From positions 43,991 to 107,990 of the forward strand of contig JAAOMT010000168.1 of NCBI GenBank assembly GCA_016748015.1: a stretch of DNA of 64,000 bases, read 5' to 3'. This stretch comes from Geosiphon pyriformis. Taxonomy: Eukaryota > Glomeromycota > Glomeromycetes > Archaeosporales > Geosiphonaceae. The position numbers were made by a program, and so were the translations under genes. Positions 45,694 to 57,146 of this stretch are shown one piece after another. The first letter of the stretch is position 1; every line of letters begins with the position of its first letter. The notes under the pieces are model-generated. The model did no database searches and was not told the origin of the DNA. It saw only the letters and a list, made by a program, of their open reading frames with translations.

Positions 45694-46190
45694 AATAAAC
45701 TTGTTAAAATTAAAACTCTAATTATTCAAAATCTGATTATTAAAACCCCAAACATTTGAAAATTACCATTGATAACTCTTTAAAATTTGTTAAATTAAAG
45801 CTTTGATTATTTAAGCCCTAATCATTAAAATCCCAAATATTCAAAACTTACCTTTGATAAACTTTTTAAAATTAAAACTCTAATTATTCAAACCCAATTA
45901 TTAAAACCCCGAACATTCAAAAATTGCTGTTAATAAACTTGTTAAAACTTGTTAAATTAAAACTCCAATTATTCAAGACCCAATTGTTTAAAAACCCAAA
46001 AATTTGAAACTTAATAATTCTAATATCACTATCATACAAAAAAACTTACTGTTAATAAAAACTCATTAAACTTTTAGCAATTCAAACTTTGAAAATTATT
46101 TAAAAACCCAAACATTTGAAGTCTAATAAATTCCAAACTTCACTATCATACAAGAAAACTTATCTCTAATAGTCCAATAAAACTTAATTT
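45694..46190. repeat. degenerate tandem repeat array, unit about 75-85 bp
   Basis: Four units start at about 45694, 45772, 45857 and 45932. Each runs AATAAACTTGTTAAAAT, AACTCTAATTATTCAA, ACCCAATTATTAAAA, CCCCAAACATTTGAA with variation. A second repeat level follows: CACTATCATACAA recurs at 46027 and 46140, with CCCAAA.ATTTGAA about 30 bases before each. The units are not spaced like a CRISPR array and no coding frame passes through them. Confidence 0.7.
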
Positions 46191-46249
46191 CCACAATATT
46201 AATAAATCAGCAAAACTTATTTGATAGTTTTAAATCAAAATATTAGAAT

Positions 46250-46740
46250 GTAGTCACAATTTACTTTCATGTTCATATATTTAAAGAAAAGCCAATCAGT
46301 AAGAACAAATGGAAATCAAAATCAGAACTTAATTTTAATTCAAACCTTACTAATAATAACAATGATTCAAACTCCACTAATAACAGCAATAATTTAAACT
46401 CCACTAATAACAACAATAATTCAAACTTTGTTAATGACAACAACAATTTAAACTTTATCCACAACAATTTAAATTCTGTTTCAAATACTAAACAATATAT
46501 CACACTTCTAGATCTTATAATAAAACTGGAATTAACTTAATTCAACAATAATAATAAGGGCATTATGTTTGAACATATACATAATACAGATGCAAGATTT
46601 GAATTTAGATATTCTAAACAAACCACAATAGTTAAAAACTCCAATTATGTATAAAAATTAGATTTAAAAATAGCAATAGAAATTACAGCAACAATATTGA
46701 TACAAAAGAAAAATTTAGAAAATTTTACAGAAGCTCAATA
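46250..46740 (+). pseudogene. Asn-rich linker and dUTPase N-terminal part (element G)
   Basis: After an Asn/Ser-rich run (NNNDSNSTNNSNN, 46350-46400) the text reads KQYITLLDL near 46488, then NNNNKGIMFEHIHNTDARF near 46547 and KLDLKIAIEITATILIQ near 46650. The last two are the motif 1 region and the following strand of the dUTPase seen at 2.6 kb. Motifs 2 to 5 are missing: NLENFTEAQY and a stop follow directly and lead to the LTR. The deletion end differs from that in element F, so the two deletions were independent. Confidence 0.6.
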
Positions 46741-46756
46741 TTAAAGAAAAAAATAA

Positions 46757-47550
46757 TATTATTTATAGAATATAGAAATTATATATTAGTACATAAATTA
46801 GCCAATCAAAATAAACGTAGTAAAAGTGGAATTACAGAATTTCTTTTAGAAGAATTATAGGATTTCAGAATTATAGAATTTCTGTATAAAGAATTACAGA
46901 ATTCTTGAAATTCCAAAATTTCTGGCTAAAAATTAAAGAATTCAAGAAATCTTATATAACATAAATTATGTATATATAACAGTAATATTAGAAGCTAAAA
47001 AATTAATCAATTAGACTTTCAAAGTTAATTAAACTTACAAATCATAATTATTAAATACTTTTCTCTTCAAGAGATAGTTGCTATCAACCAAAATGAAATT
47101 ATATCAATAAAATATCTCTTTAAATCTTCAAATCTATGTTATTATTTACTACTTAATCTATTGGCACAATATTTTTTGATTATGGCTATTGACAAAACAC
47201 TTATTTTTTATTTTTTATTTTATTTTTCTTTATTTATTTATTTTCTTTTATTTTTTTTATTTTTTTTTATTTTTGTTTGTTGATTTATTAATTAATTAAA
47301 AGATTAATGTGTGAAGTTATTGACATTAAAGAAACTGGTAAAAGACCCATAAAACAAAGATAAAATACTTATAATTAAGAATAATTTATCAGGAAGATTA
47401 CCAGCCACTATGCTAAAAAAAAATTTGACAGAATTGCAATTCTGGAAAGCTATGAATAAAACAATACCTAAATCTCTGTTTATTATACAAAAAACTTAAT
47501 CAAAACCTTTAGATTATAAAAATTTTCAGAAACCAACATTATTATATCAA
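46757..47550 (+). repeat. Gypsy LTR, complete, flanked by internal sequence on both sides
   Basis: It starts TATTATTTATAG (TGTTACTTATAG with transitions). It contains GTACATAAATTAGCCAATC near 46790, ACATAAATTATGTATATATA near 46961, ATGGCTATTGACAAAACAC near 47182, T-rich runs near 47200-47270 and CTGTTTATTATACAAAAAAC near 47477. It ends near 47550. Leader sequence (AAGCACCAAGTTACAAG) follows directly, then pol. It therefore serves as 3' LTR for G and looks like a 5' LTR for the next copy. Confidence 0.75.
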
Positions 47551-47614
47551 TTAAGCACCAAGTTACAAGTTTGTTATTTGTTTTTATATCTCAAATAATC
47601 ATCTGTAATACTAG
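47551..47614 (+). other. Gypsy 5' leader fragment
   Basis: AAGCACCAAGTTACAAG and the following TTTGTTATTTGTTTTTATAT match the leader at 45441 and 57886. The leader breaks off near 47614 and pol text of another family begins, so gag and protease were deleted or a recombination joined two copies. Confidence 0.6.
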
Positions 47615-50460
47615 TGCTAATGTAATAAACCCTTGTATTCTCCTAATAATGAATGTAAATTCTGTCTAATCTATTATAAAGATTGGGAACCTATTAGTCT
47701 AATACTCAAAGAAGAACTAAAAAAATACAAAAGTTCTTTGAAAATAAACCACCTGAGATCTAATCACTTGCAATAAAATATAAAAAACTTTTCTTTAAAG
47801 AAAAAAAAATAGACATTAAAAATCTGTTGGTTAGAAATAGCCCAGTTATTTAAAAAAAAAAGGATACCTCTAAATAAACTCATATATTATAATATATCAT
47901 TACTATCAAAAAAACTTACTCCATTTATTTGAAGCCTTATCAATCTAATTAATACAATAATGAGTTTATTAAAAAAGAGATAAACTGAATAAAAAATCTT
48001 GGATTTATACAAAAAACCAAAAGTAAATGGACTTTCTTAGTTATAGTAGTATCCAAAAAAGACAGAACTCTATACTTCTGTGTTGATTATTACCAATTAA
48101 ATGCTATTATTATAAGAGACATATACTTACTTCCCAAAATTGATGTAATGCTAAACAAATTCAATAGTACTGCTTTTTTTTTAATCATTAACTTAACTGC
48201 TGAATTCTGGCAAGTAGAAATAGATCCAGAAAACAAAAAAATAACTGTCTTTATTACCAAATATGGCATTTATGAATTTACAGTTATGCTTTTTGGTTTT
48301 ACTAATACTTTTTTTATTTTTTAATGTCTAATAAACAAAGTGTTTAAATTAATAAAAGAAAACTTTGTTTTAATTTATTTAAATGATATAATAATATACT
48401 CAAAAACCTGAAATAAACTTCTTAAACACTTGCAAAAGATTTTTGATCTTCTTAAAAATACTGGTTTTAAGATAAACCTAATTAAATTTTTTTTTGAATA
48501 ACAATTTTCCCAGTTTTTTGGTTATCTTATTACAAAAGATAGAATCTTTCCTGATCCAGCTAAAGTTGAAAAAGTCTAAAACATTAAACAATCAATAAAT
48601 ATTCCTAAACTATGCTTTTTCTTTGGTTTGGCTTTTACTATTACAAATTTATTAAAAATTTCTCTAAAATTGTCTTTCCTTTCAATTACTATTCAGAAAA
48701 AATATTAATTATTACTGGAGCATTTATCAACAAAAAGCTTTTGAAACTCTAAAAAAAAAACTTATTACTATACTAATATATCTGGTTATAGATTTGGTAC
48801 TGTTTTTTCACAAAAAAATAAAAATAACAGAGAACATATTATAGCATATGTCAGTAGAACGCTCACATCAACAGAAAAAAACTATTCAATTACTAAACAA
48901 AAATGCTTAGCAGTAGTTTGGGCTACTAGTTATTAGAATTAATATCTTTTTGGTGTAAAATTCTTAGTGATAACAGATTATTAAGCTTTGGTTTAGCTAT
49001 ATAACAAAAAAAAACTAGAACATAAATAGATAACTTGCTAAATACTTTACTTAAATAAATTCAACTATAATATACAATACTGCAAAGGAGCAAATTATCA
49101 AAACACCAATGTTTTTTCCAGACTTACTATCCAGTGATAGTACAATCTTTCAACCAAATCATTTTAATTATTAGTATTTTTTTCTTTAACAAACATGATA
49201 ATAGACTTAGATAACTACTCTGCCTTAATAAAATTTTTAGATAAAAGACAATATCTATTAGACTACACTTAATAACAAAAAGAACATTTATACAAACAAT
49301 CAAATTTTTATTTGATTTGCCAAAACCAATTATATAAAAAAAATTAAAAAATTCTAACCACTTTTAGAGAATCATAAGATTTGAGGAAAAAGAAATTGTA
49401 ATATACAACATACATACTAATCTATTAGCTAAACACTTTGAAAAAACTAAAACAATTCAAAAAACTTTAACTTGCTATTATTGGCCTACTTTGGAAAAAG
49501 ACATTGCTGAGTACATCAAAACTTGTAATACTTGCCAAAGAAAAGGAAAACCTAATTGTCAAAAAGATATTCATCTAATCTCTGTTGGTCAATTATTTAA
49601 CAAAATTAACATAAATGTTATTGGACTCTTAATAATAACTTTTGATGACAATAAATATATTATTACAGCTACTGATTATCTTACAAAGTGAGTAGAAGCA
49701 AGAGTCACTCCAGATCAAACAGCAATCTTAATAGCTAATTTCATTTATAAAGATATTATTTATTACTATAGCTATTTCAAAAAACTTTTATCTGATAGAA
49801 AAAGAGCTTCTCTCAGTATACTAGTTAAAAAACTTTGTAGAAAAATGAGAATATGTTATAAACTTTCTTCCTTTTATCACTCTCAGACAAATAACCTAGT
49901 GAAATATTTCAATAGAACACTATGTAAAATCTTAACCAAAACCAGTAAAAAAACAAACTTATAAGACAAAGTACTGTCTTTAGCTTTGTTTGTTTATAAA
50001 ACTGTGAATCATGACATAACAAGTTATGAACTTTTTTATCTATTCTATAAATACATAAAAACACTACTAATAGAAACTGATATTGAAACAATACTTTTTA
50101 AAGAAATCACAATAGGAAATTACAAAGATATTTTGCAAAGAAGATTTGGTATTATTCTTAACTCCTTGGTAGAAACACAAATAATTGTCTTTGAAAAAAT
50201 AAACCAGTTCTAAGAAAAGCTTAAAAAAAAAAAAATCTATAAAACACTTTTTTTAAGTATTAGTAACTTAGTTTTAAAATATTGCTTAGACAGAAACAAT
50301 ATCTATGGTAATAAATTCTCTAACCAGTAAAAAAAACACTTTTTAGTTAACAATGTTTTGAACAATAGTTCTTATATCTTACAAAATTAATATAAAACAA
50401 TCTTTAATAATTATCTTGTTCATGATACATAACTCAAAAAATATTACTAACGATCTGATT
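47615..50460 (+). pseudogene. Gypsy pol: RT, RNase H, integrase (copy K)
   Basis: The first part (47630-47900) matches the sequence upstream of RT in copy N (56.15-56.40). RT: VIVVSKKDRTLYFCVDYYQLNA near 48040, FWQVEIDPENKKITVFITKYG near 48206 and YLND near 48377, where the catalytic YLDD has lost an Asp. RNase H: EHIIAYVSRTLTSTEKNYS near 48834. Integrase: a zinc-binding CNTCQRKGK near 49526, NVIGLLIITFDDNKYIITATDYLTK to 49688, LLSDRKRASLS near 49786 (second catalytic Asp kept), TNNLVKYFNRTLCKIL near 49890 (catalytic Glu changed to Lys), and a C-terminal part to about 50460 with LKYCLDRNNIYGNKFSNQ. Less decayed than the copy at 2.6-6.3 kb, but with stops in every part. Confidence 0.7.
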
Positions 50461-51169
50461 AGTTATCTGTTGTAGTAATACTAACCCAAATGATTAGCAA
50501 AAATTAGATATAAATAAATACACCATTTTCAAAACAGAAATATTTTCAATTAACATGAACAATCATTTTTTGGATTAAAATATTCAAAATGGCTTCTATA
50601 CTCTTCATAAGTATTGGATCAAAAACTATCCAAATGCTATTCTGACTATTAGAAAACAAACCACTATAATTAATAACAATAGAACACATACTGTTATTAA
50701 ACCAAAGAAAACTACTATCAGAAAAAAAAAATTAATAGCAAAATAGATAAATATCTGTTAAAAAATATAATAGCAGCTATACTTTTACTTTCTAGCACAA
50801 TTGAAAAAACAATCCAAGAAATTTTCCCCATAGACAAAAATTTATCATATAGAAGGCAATTAAAACTCTATGGTTGCCTTGGAGAAATTATAGAGAATAT
50901 GAAACTCATGAAGAAAACAACTTCAGAGATACAGGCAGAAATTTTGGGCATTATACAGTTAGATGTTCTAAGAGTTTTGGATACAAAATTCATTTTACTT
51001 CAAGTATTATATATTCTATCCACAAAAAACTTTAACAAACTAGTTAGCTTTAAGTTAGATAAAACTCTTTAAATAAATTATATCATAAATAGCTTGATTT
51101 GGCTAGAGCTCAATCTCTTTGGAGAGGATAATATTATAGTTGAAACCTATATTTCTTATTAATTATCAC
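50461..51169. other. unassigned sequence after pol copy K
   Basis: Its codon-like composition is less degraded than that of the neighbours. Around 50880-51010 two overlapping frames stay open for about 50 residues each. One contains FGHYTVRCSKSFG, which could be the end of a zinc knuckle although no preceding CxxC is visible. I recognise no family. It may be the 3' end of the Gypsy family of copy K or a separate element. Confidence 0.3.
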
Positions 51170-51540
51170 ATGTATTAACTACTGATATTATATAATTAGC
51201 CACTTTATTTTTAGATAGTAATTACTGATCTAATCAATAACCTAACTGTTGACCTAATTATTGATCTAATCATTGACTTAATTATTGACCTAGTTGTTGA
51301 TCTGATCATTGACTACTTTTGATAGTTATATAAGTAATGAATCTTTTAGCTATAAAAAAACATATAAGAACCAAAGAAAAAAATAAAATAAAATAACAAC
51401 TTTATTTTAATCCTTCTCTTATTGCTAATTTCTCTTTTCTTATTTTTAAGTATTTAAATATCTTGGGATAAAAATTACTTATTGACATTTATCTACCTTT
51501 TTCCTAACTTATATAATTATAGCATTTGAAGATTATTAAA
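51170..51540 (+). repeat. possible LTR of another family, with minisatellite
   Basis: The stretch carries a 12-bp minisatellite, a TATATAAGTAA box near 51333, AATAAAATAAAATAAC near 51383 and a T/C-rich region, the order expected of promoter and polyadenylation signals in an LTR. It follows pol copy K and precedes other elements. I find no second copy in the window, so this is tentative. Confidence 0.35.
51230..51313. repeat. 12-bp minisatellite, seven units
   Basis: Units of 12 bases with consensus CTAATCATTGAC run without break from 51230 to 51313. They vary at positions 1, 4, 6, 7 and 12, mostly by C/T and A/G changes, for example CTAACTGTTGAC and TTAATTATTGAC. In one frame the unit would give a four-residue repeat, but stops occur, so it is probably not coding. 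Confidence 0.85.
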
Positions 51541-51869
51541 TAAAATGTGACTAAAGAGTACATTTGATATCTGATATTGAATTCTAAAAGTGCTGACATG
51601 AGGCATAGAATTATATCAGTGTGTAATTATTTGTTGACAGTACAAACTATCTTTCTATCTTCAGATTCTTTGATTATCTTTTGAAAAATATAGTAACTGA
51701 GATATTTTATAAAACTGATCTTACACATTGAATCCATACTCATTCAATTTGCTTTTTGAAGTTAAATTTTCTTTGATTTTTTTTATTACTCTACAATTCT
51801 GTTTTCTCTAACTATCTGTTAGCTTGTTACTCTAACTCATAACAATAGCAAGTTATTTATTATTATTAC
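51541..51869. other. non-repetitive patch between Gypsy copies, no gene seen
   Basis: Composition is closer to that at 1-2 kb, with words such as GTGCTGACATGAGGCATAG. I see no long frame, no motif and no match to other parts of the window. It may be host DNA between insertions. Confidence 0.35.
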
Positions 51870-53460
51870 TAATATATTAAGTCAAGTATTAAAAACACTA
51901 CTATTACAAAAAAAATCAAATAAACAAGAACATCTAATAATATATGTTAGCCAAAGTTTGAGTTTAACTAAAAAAAACTATAACATTCTAGTATTGAAAT
52001 ACTTAGCTATTTATTAGACTGTTATCAAATAAAAGAAATACTAAATTTAAAAGTTTAATGTATATACTGATTACAAAAAATTGACATCAATTTAAAAGCA
52101 AAAATTTGGAGATAAATATCATATAAAATAAAAAATAAAATTAATACTATTTAATTATACAATACACTATAAAAAAGGAAAAAAAAATAAAAATACTGAC
52201 AGTTTGTTATAAATAAAACAAATCTAAAAACATTTTAATCCAAAAATATAACAAAAAATAAATACTCAAAAATATTAACAACTTCAATATTATATAAATA
52301 CTTAATAATTTAAAGAAAAATTATCTCAAAAAAAACAAAACAACATAAAACAACAATCAAAATATTTTATTACTTATCAAAATATATTATATCAGAAAAA
52401 CAGAAAAGATACAAACCAGTTATTTAAAGTAATTATAGAACCAAAAAAAAAAACAATACTGTTTAACATACACTTAAATTTAACTATAAAACATTTTTAT
52501 AAAAAAGTAATTATAGAAAAAACCAGAAAAAAATACTATTAGTCATTAATATATCCAGATATCATTCAATATGTTCAAAATTGTAATGTTTTTCAAAGAA
52601 GAGAAAAAACAAAACACAGCAACTACTAAAACTAATCAAAGTAGAACAACTATTTGATCAGATTAGAATTGACTTAATAAGACTATTAATAATAACCAGC
52701 AAAGACAACTAATACATAGCAATAGCCATAAAGTATTTTATAAAATAGTCAAAAGCTAAAGCCATTCAAAGAGCAAATGCAAAATTTATAGCCGAATTTG
52801 TATACCAGAATTTGATTTGTCGATCTAAATATCCAAAAAAATTGTTATCAAACCAAAAAACTTATTTTGTAAACAAAACATTAACAGAATTAAGTCAAAA
52901 ATTTAGAATTAAAAAACTATTATTATTTTTATATTATCTACAAACAAATAATTTAATTAAAAAATTCAATAAAACATTATGTAAAGCAATAATCAAGATC
53001 AGTCAAAAAAACCAGAACAAATGAAATTTGTTTATACTATTAGTATTATTTGCTTATTGAACAATAAAACAAGATACTATATAAGCAATATCATTTGAAC
53101 TAATTTATAATAGAACAACAATATTACTAATTAAAATAAATATCAATACATATTCAACAAAACCAATAACAGAAGCCAATTTTTAAGAAAAATTGCTAAG
53201 AAAAACATATAACTTAATAGAAACTTTAAAAAACAACAGATAAAAAGCAGTTAATAACATACAAAAGTTACAAAAAAAACAACATAATAATCAGTAACTA
53301 AATAAACTGGTCGAATTCAAAATTAGAAACAAAGTACTTTTATATTATTCTAAAGTAAAAAAACAATAGAGTAGAAAGTTTGGTTCCAAATAAAATAATC
53401 TATTTTACATTGAAAAATTCTAGAAAATAGAACTTATAAATTAAGATAAAACAATAAAAT
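51870..53460 (+). pseudogene. Gypsy RNase H and integrase (copy L, same family as 2.6-7.0 kb)
   Basis: RNase H: LIIYVSQSLSLTKKNY near 51935, KFNVYTDYKKLTS near 52050 and IHYKKGKKNKNTDSLL near 52169. Integrase: a zinc-binding region with IKHFYKK and NCNVFQRR near 52579 (second Cys of the pair changed to Phe), RIDLIRLL near 52660, CRSKYPKKLLSNQKTYFVNKT near 52820 (catalytic Asp to Asn), and TNNLIKKFNKTLCKAI near 52945 (catalytic Glu to Lys). The C-terminal part follows (VLLYYSKVEKQ near 53335). Stops appear at former Gln sites. RT is absent on the left, so the copy is truncated. Confidence 0.7.
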
Positions 53461-54284
53461 TTTAACCAAAACAGCACATAATAATTAACTAAAATTAGAT
53501 TACAATATAGTATTATTATTTACTAGTAATATTCTATAATTAAAAGTACAGAGAATACTAATTAAATCAGATAAAATTTTACAAGATTTAGAACCAATTA
53601 TAATCATCTAAAAAACATGAAAAATAGATCAAGATAAAAATATATAAAGACACAATATATGTAATAAAAGCAATAGTAAAAGATAAAAATCTTAGATCAT
53701 ATTTATACAATAACACAAAAATTGTTTTAAGTCATAAATTAACAACAATTGAACATAAAAATTATTATAAATTATTAAACAATTTGTTATAAAAACACAA
53801 AAAAAAAATTACTTTATATTAGTAATTATAAAGCCAAACAAAGCATTAATTAGATAAAATTATAGAAAAAATAAAAAACACTTTTAGAAAAATACCAATA
53901 AAAGAACTAACTAAAAAAGACTAAAAGTTATAAATAAAACAACTTTTAATAGCATATTATTATTATAAATTAAAACAAAAGCTAAATATTCAGAAGTTAT
54001 ATACTAATAAATCCAAAAAAATGTTTAATTAAGAAATAGTACAACAGATTAAAGACTTTATTAAAAAAAAGACAAGTTTTATATTATATATTAAAACAAT
54101 TTATTAATTATATATCATATTTTAAAATTCTTCAAAAATACTATTATATTTAAAAATAAAAATAACCAACTTTCAATTCGAAAACATAAAAACCAGAATT
54201 GAACAAACAGTATTAGAAAAAGAAGTAATAGACTTAATTCAAAATAAAAATTTCAACAGATCTTAATATTGAAGAAAAAGATAA
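53461..54284 (+). other. 3' internal part of Gypsy copy L, content unresolved
   Basis: Located between integrase and LTR, matching 5.7-6.34 kb in patches. Translations are Lys/Asn/Ile-rich with many stops and show no motif. The last bases (TTTCAACAGATCTTAATATTG) are the usual boundary before an LTR. Confidence 0.4.
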
Positions 54285-55083
54285 TATTACTTATAAAAAA
54301 AGAGCACAAAAAAAAATAAAGAAAAGCAAATTATAAAATAGACCAATAGAAAAATAGTACTCAACAAATAAACATATTTTTAAAAATGTGTATATTCTCA
54401 AAAAATAAACACATTTTCAGAAAATCACAGCACATTTCCAAAAAATAGTACAAATAAAAAGTAAAAATGTATAAGATCTTATATAACACAAATTATGTAT
54501 ATATTGTAAGAGTATTAAAAGCAAAAAAGACAGAACAGTAGTTAATAACAAGTAATTATTTAATATTTCTCTTTTTAAAAGATAGTTTGCTATAATTTGA
54601 AGTAAAATTATATTTATATCTCAATAAAATACTCAATTATTATTTAATTTATGTTATTATTACTTAATTAAAAATTTTTATTCTTTTTATATTATTAACA
54701 ATCAATGTTAATAGAATATAATACTTAATCATACTAGAACAATAGTTTTTGATTATAGCTATTGACAAGATATTAATTTTTTATTTTTATTTTTTATTTT
54801 ATTTTATTTTTTATTTTTTTTTGTTGTTTACTAATTGATTAAGAAATTAAGTGCTAAGTAATTGACATTAAAGATAGTCTGGTAAAAAATTTATGAAACA
54901 AGAATAAAAAACTTAAGGATAGCTTATCAAAAAAATACAACTGTCAAATTAAACCAGCCACTATACTAAAAAAAAATTTATCAAAAAAACCATTAATTAA
55001 ATTTTTGTTCATTATATAAAAAATTCAACCAACTTTTTTAGATCACAAAACCTTCAGAAAGCACTATTATTAATAGTTATTGA
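54285..55083 (+). repeat. Gypsy 3' LTR of copy L
   Basis: It starts TATTACTTATA. It contains three related words with ACATTT and AAAAA (54368-54440), ATAACACAAATTATGTATAT near 54482, GCTATTGACAAGATATTAAT near 54758, a T-rich run and TTGTTTACTAATTGATTAAG near 54822. It ends near 55083. No leader follows, so it is a true 3' end. The next base begins a hAT-like remnant. Confidence 0.7.
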
Positions 55084-55510
55084 GAATAAAATTCTGATGT
55101 TTGGTTCAGTTCAGTTTAAGTTTAATCAAATTACTAAACTAAACTGAACTAAACTAAACTCAAACAAAAAATTTGGCAAAATTTTAAACTCAAACTTGAA
55201 CCAAACTTAAAATTACCAAATCTGAACCAAACTCAAACACATGTAACAAGTTTGGTTTAAGTTTAGTTTGAAGTTTATGAACATGTTTAGATTCAATTAT
55301 TAAAAATATTATATTATACTATATTATTATTTAATTTTTTTTAATGGTTCCCGTATCTATGATCAAAAACACTATGCTATTCTTATAGTTTTAGACACTA
55401 AGCAAGTTTTCATATTTGTAATTATATTTTTACCTACAGAAAAGACATGTTCAAAAACAACAGATAATCTTTGGACTGTTAAATAATTACAAACTATATA
55501 TATAAGACAA
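55084..55510 (-). mobile_element. hAT-type DNA transposon 3' end
   Basis: On the minus strand a transposase C-terminus (55494-55335) is followed, after 55330, by about 240 bases packed with short direct and inverted words (CAAACT, AACTGAAC, GGTTTAAG) between 55095 and 55300. Subterminal repeats of this kind are common at hAT ends. The rest of the transposase is missing on the right, where a Gypsy protease region begins. Confidence 0.5.
55335..55494 (-). pseudogene. hAT transposase C-terminal dimerisation domain
   Basis: On the minus strand the text reads VCNYLTVQRLSVVFEHVFSVG and then KNIITNMKTCLVSK, TIRIA, two stops and IREPL. The pattern matches the hATC region, in which SxxxSERxFS-G-x2-I and later RLSPxxVxxLxxL-x-W occur, and this part mediates dimerisation of hAT transposases. 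Ser/Glu/Arg positions are altered and stops stand at probable Gln and Trp codons. Only about 53 codons remain. Confidence 0.55.
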
Positions 55511-55514
55511 AAAA

Positions 55515-57146
55515 ATTGTCCAAAAACCAACAAGTGTTTTTATTAAGCTAAACTAACTAACAATAGTAATATTATTTCTTTAATTTGCAAAGCCCAAATG
55601 GCTGGTTATTTTATTAATTTGATTCTGAACAAAAAATCTGGACATAACCAAAACTGTTTTTGTTTACATTAATAATATTAGCATTAAAACTAACATAAAA
55701 ATTCTTGAAGCAAAAGAGTAAACCATAATTGTTGACAATAAATGGCTTAAAAAAGCCAAAGTTTTACTTAATTATAAGCTGTGTGAATAAATCATTAAAT
55801 ATTATAAGAAGTTTATTGTGCTTAAATGTTATTATTAGACAATTTTCTAATATTTAAACAGAACCAAGAAGAAAAACAATCTGATAAATCAGATGATAAA
55901 GAGAGCAATAAAAAAGAAAAACCAAAAAAACAAGAAGAAACTGCTAAACTTGTTTACACTATCTTTACCAACAATAGCAAATCACTAGATAATATTAAAG
56001 CTAACAAAAAAAAATTATTGTAAATGACAAGCTGATTTGTTGGCTCTATTATAATATTCTTAAAAAAACCTTTGATAAAAAGCTTAACAAAAAAGCCAAA
56101 TACAGTTATTGGTAACATAGTTCTTATGCTTGATATTAGTGCAATAAACTATTGTATTCTCTCAGTGATAAATAAATGTTTTGTCTAATCTATTACAAAG
56201 ATTAGAAACCAATTATATTAATATCTTGAGAAAAAATAAAAAAAATACAGAAGTTCTTTAAAAATAAATTACCAAAGATATAATTAATAATAGTAATACA
56301 AAAAAAACTCTTTTCAGAAGAAAGAAAAATTGACATTGAAAATTTGCTGGCTAAAAATAATTCAATTATCTTAAAAAAAAAGATATTTTTGGATAGATTT
56401 ATGTAATACAATACACTATTACTATCAGAGAAACTTACTTCATCTATTTAAAGCCTTATTAATTTAATTTTTATAATAATAAACTCATCAAAAAAAAATA
56501 AACTGGATAAAAAATCTTAAATTTATACAAAAAAATAAGAACAAATAAGCATTTCTAATTGTAGTAATATTCAAAAAAAGTAAAACTTTATACTTTAGTA
56601 TTAACTACTAATTAAATATTATAACTAAAAAAACATATATTCACTTCTCAAAATTGATACAATATTAAATCAATTTAATAGTGCTGTTTTCTTTTCAATT
56701 ATTAATTTAACTACTGAATTTTGGCAAGTAAAGATAGATCCAAAAAGCAGAAAAAAAACTGTCTTTATTATTAAATATGATACCTATAAATTTACAGTTA
56801 TGTTTTTTGGTCTTATTAATACTTCTCTCATTTTTCAATGTCTAATAGACAAAGTATTTGAATCAGTAAAAAAAACTTTGTTCTGGTCTATTTAAACAAC
56901 ATAATAGTATACTCAAAAATTTTGAATAAATAACTTGAATATTTATTAAAGATTTTTGATTTCCTTAAAAATACTGGTCTTAAAATCAATTCAATCAAAT
57001 CTTTTTTAAATATTAATTTATTTAATTTCTTAGATATTTTATTACAAAAAATAGAATTTTCCTTGACTCAGCCAAGATTGAAAAGATTTAAAACATTAAA
57101 CAATTAATAAACATTTATAAACTACAATTTTTCTTTGGTTTAACAT
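55515..57146 (+). pseudogene. Gypsy protease region and RT (copy N, family of copy K), cut by an LTR
   Basis: ICKAQMAGYFINLILN near 55587 resembles the start of a retropepsin fold, though the DSG motif is not recognisable. A Lys/Glu-rich frame (55826-56023) follows. 56120-56400 matches 47.6-47.9 kb. RT: LLKIDTILNQFNSAVFFSIINL near 56645, FWQVKIDPKSRKKTVFIIKY near 56719, then YLNN near 56889, where both aspartates of YLDD are Asn. The reading ends at 57146 where the LTR of element J starts, so J is a younger insertion. Confidence 0.65.

Larger units (their letters stand above)
44830..47550 (+). mobile_element. internally deleted Gypsy copy G with minisatellite core
   Basis: A left LTR (44830-45440, lacking its first part), a 5' leader (45441-45690), degenerate tandem repeats (45694-46190), an Asn-rich linker with the dUTPase N-terminus (46250-46740) and a complete right LTR (46757-47550). 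Gag, protease, RT and integrase are all missing. The dUTPase runs directly into the usual internal/LTR boundary text (GCTCAATATTAAAG). The structure is that of a non-autonomous LTR element of the LARD/TRIM type. Confidence 0.65.

Noticed and set aside
45694-46190. CRISPR-like array
   Set aside because: Units are directly adjacent and degenerate, 75-85 bp long, without constant repeats and unique spacers. The organism is eukaryotic.
46273-46503. Minus-strand Leu-rich repeat-like frame of 76 residues
   Set aside because: It is the complement of the Asn/Ser-rich linker of a Gypsy element. The repeats come from AAT/AAC runs.
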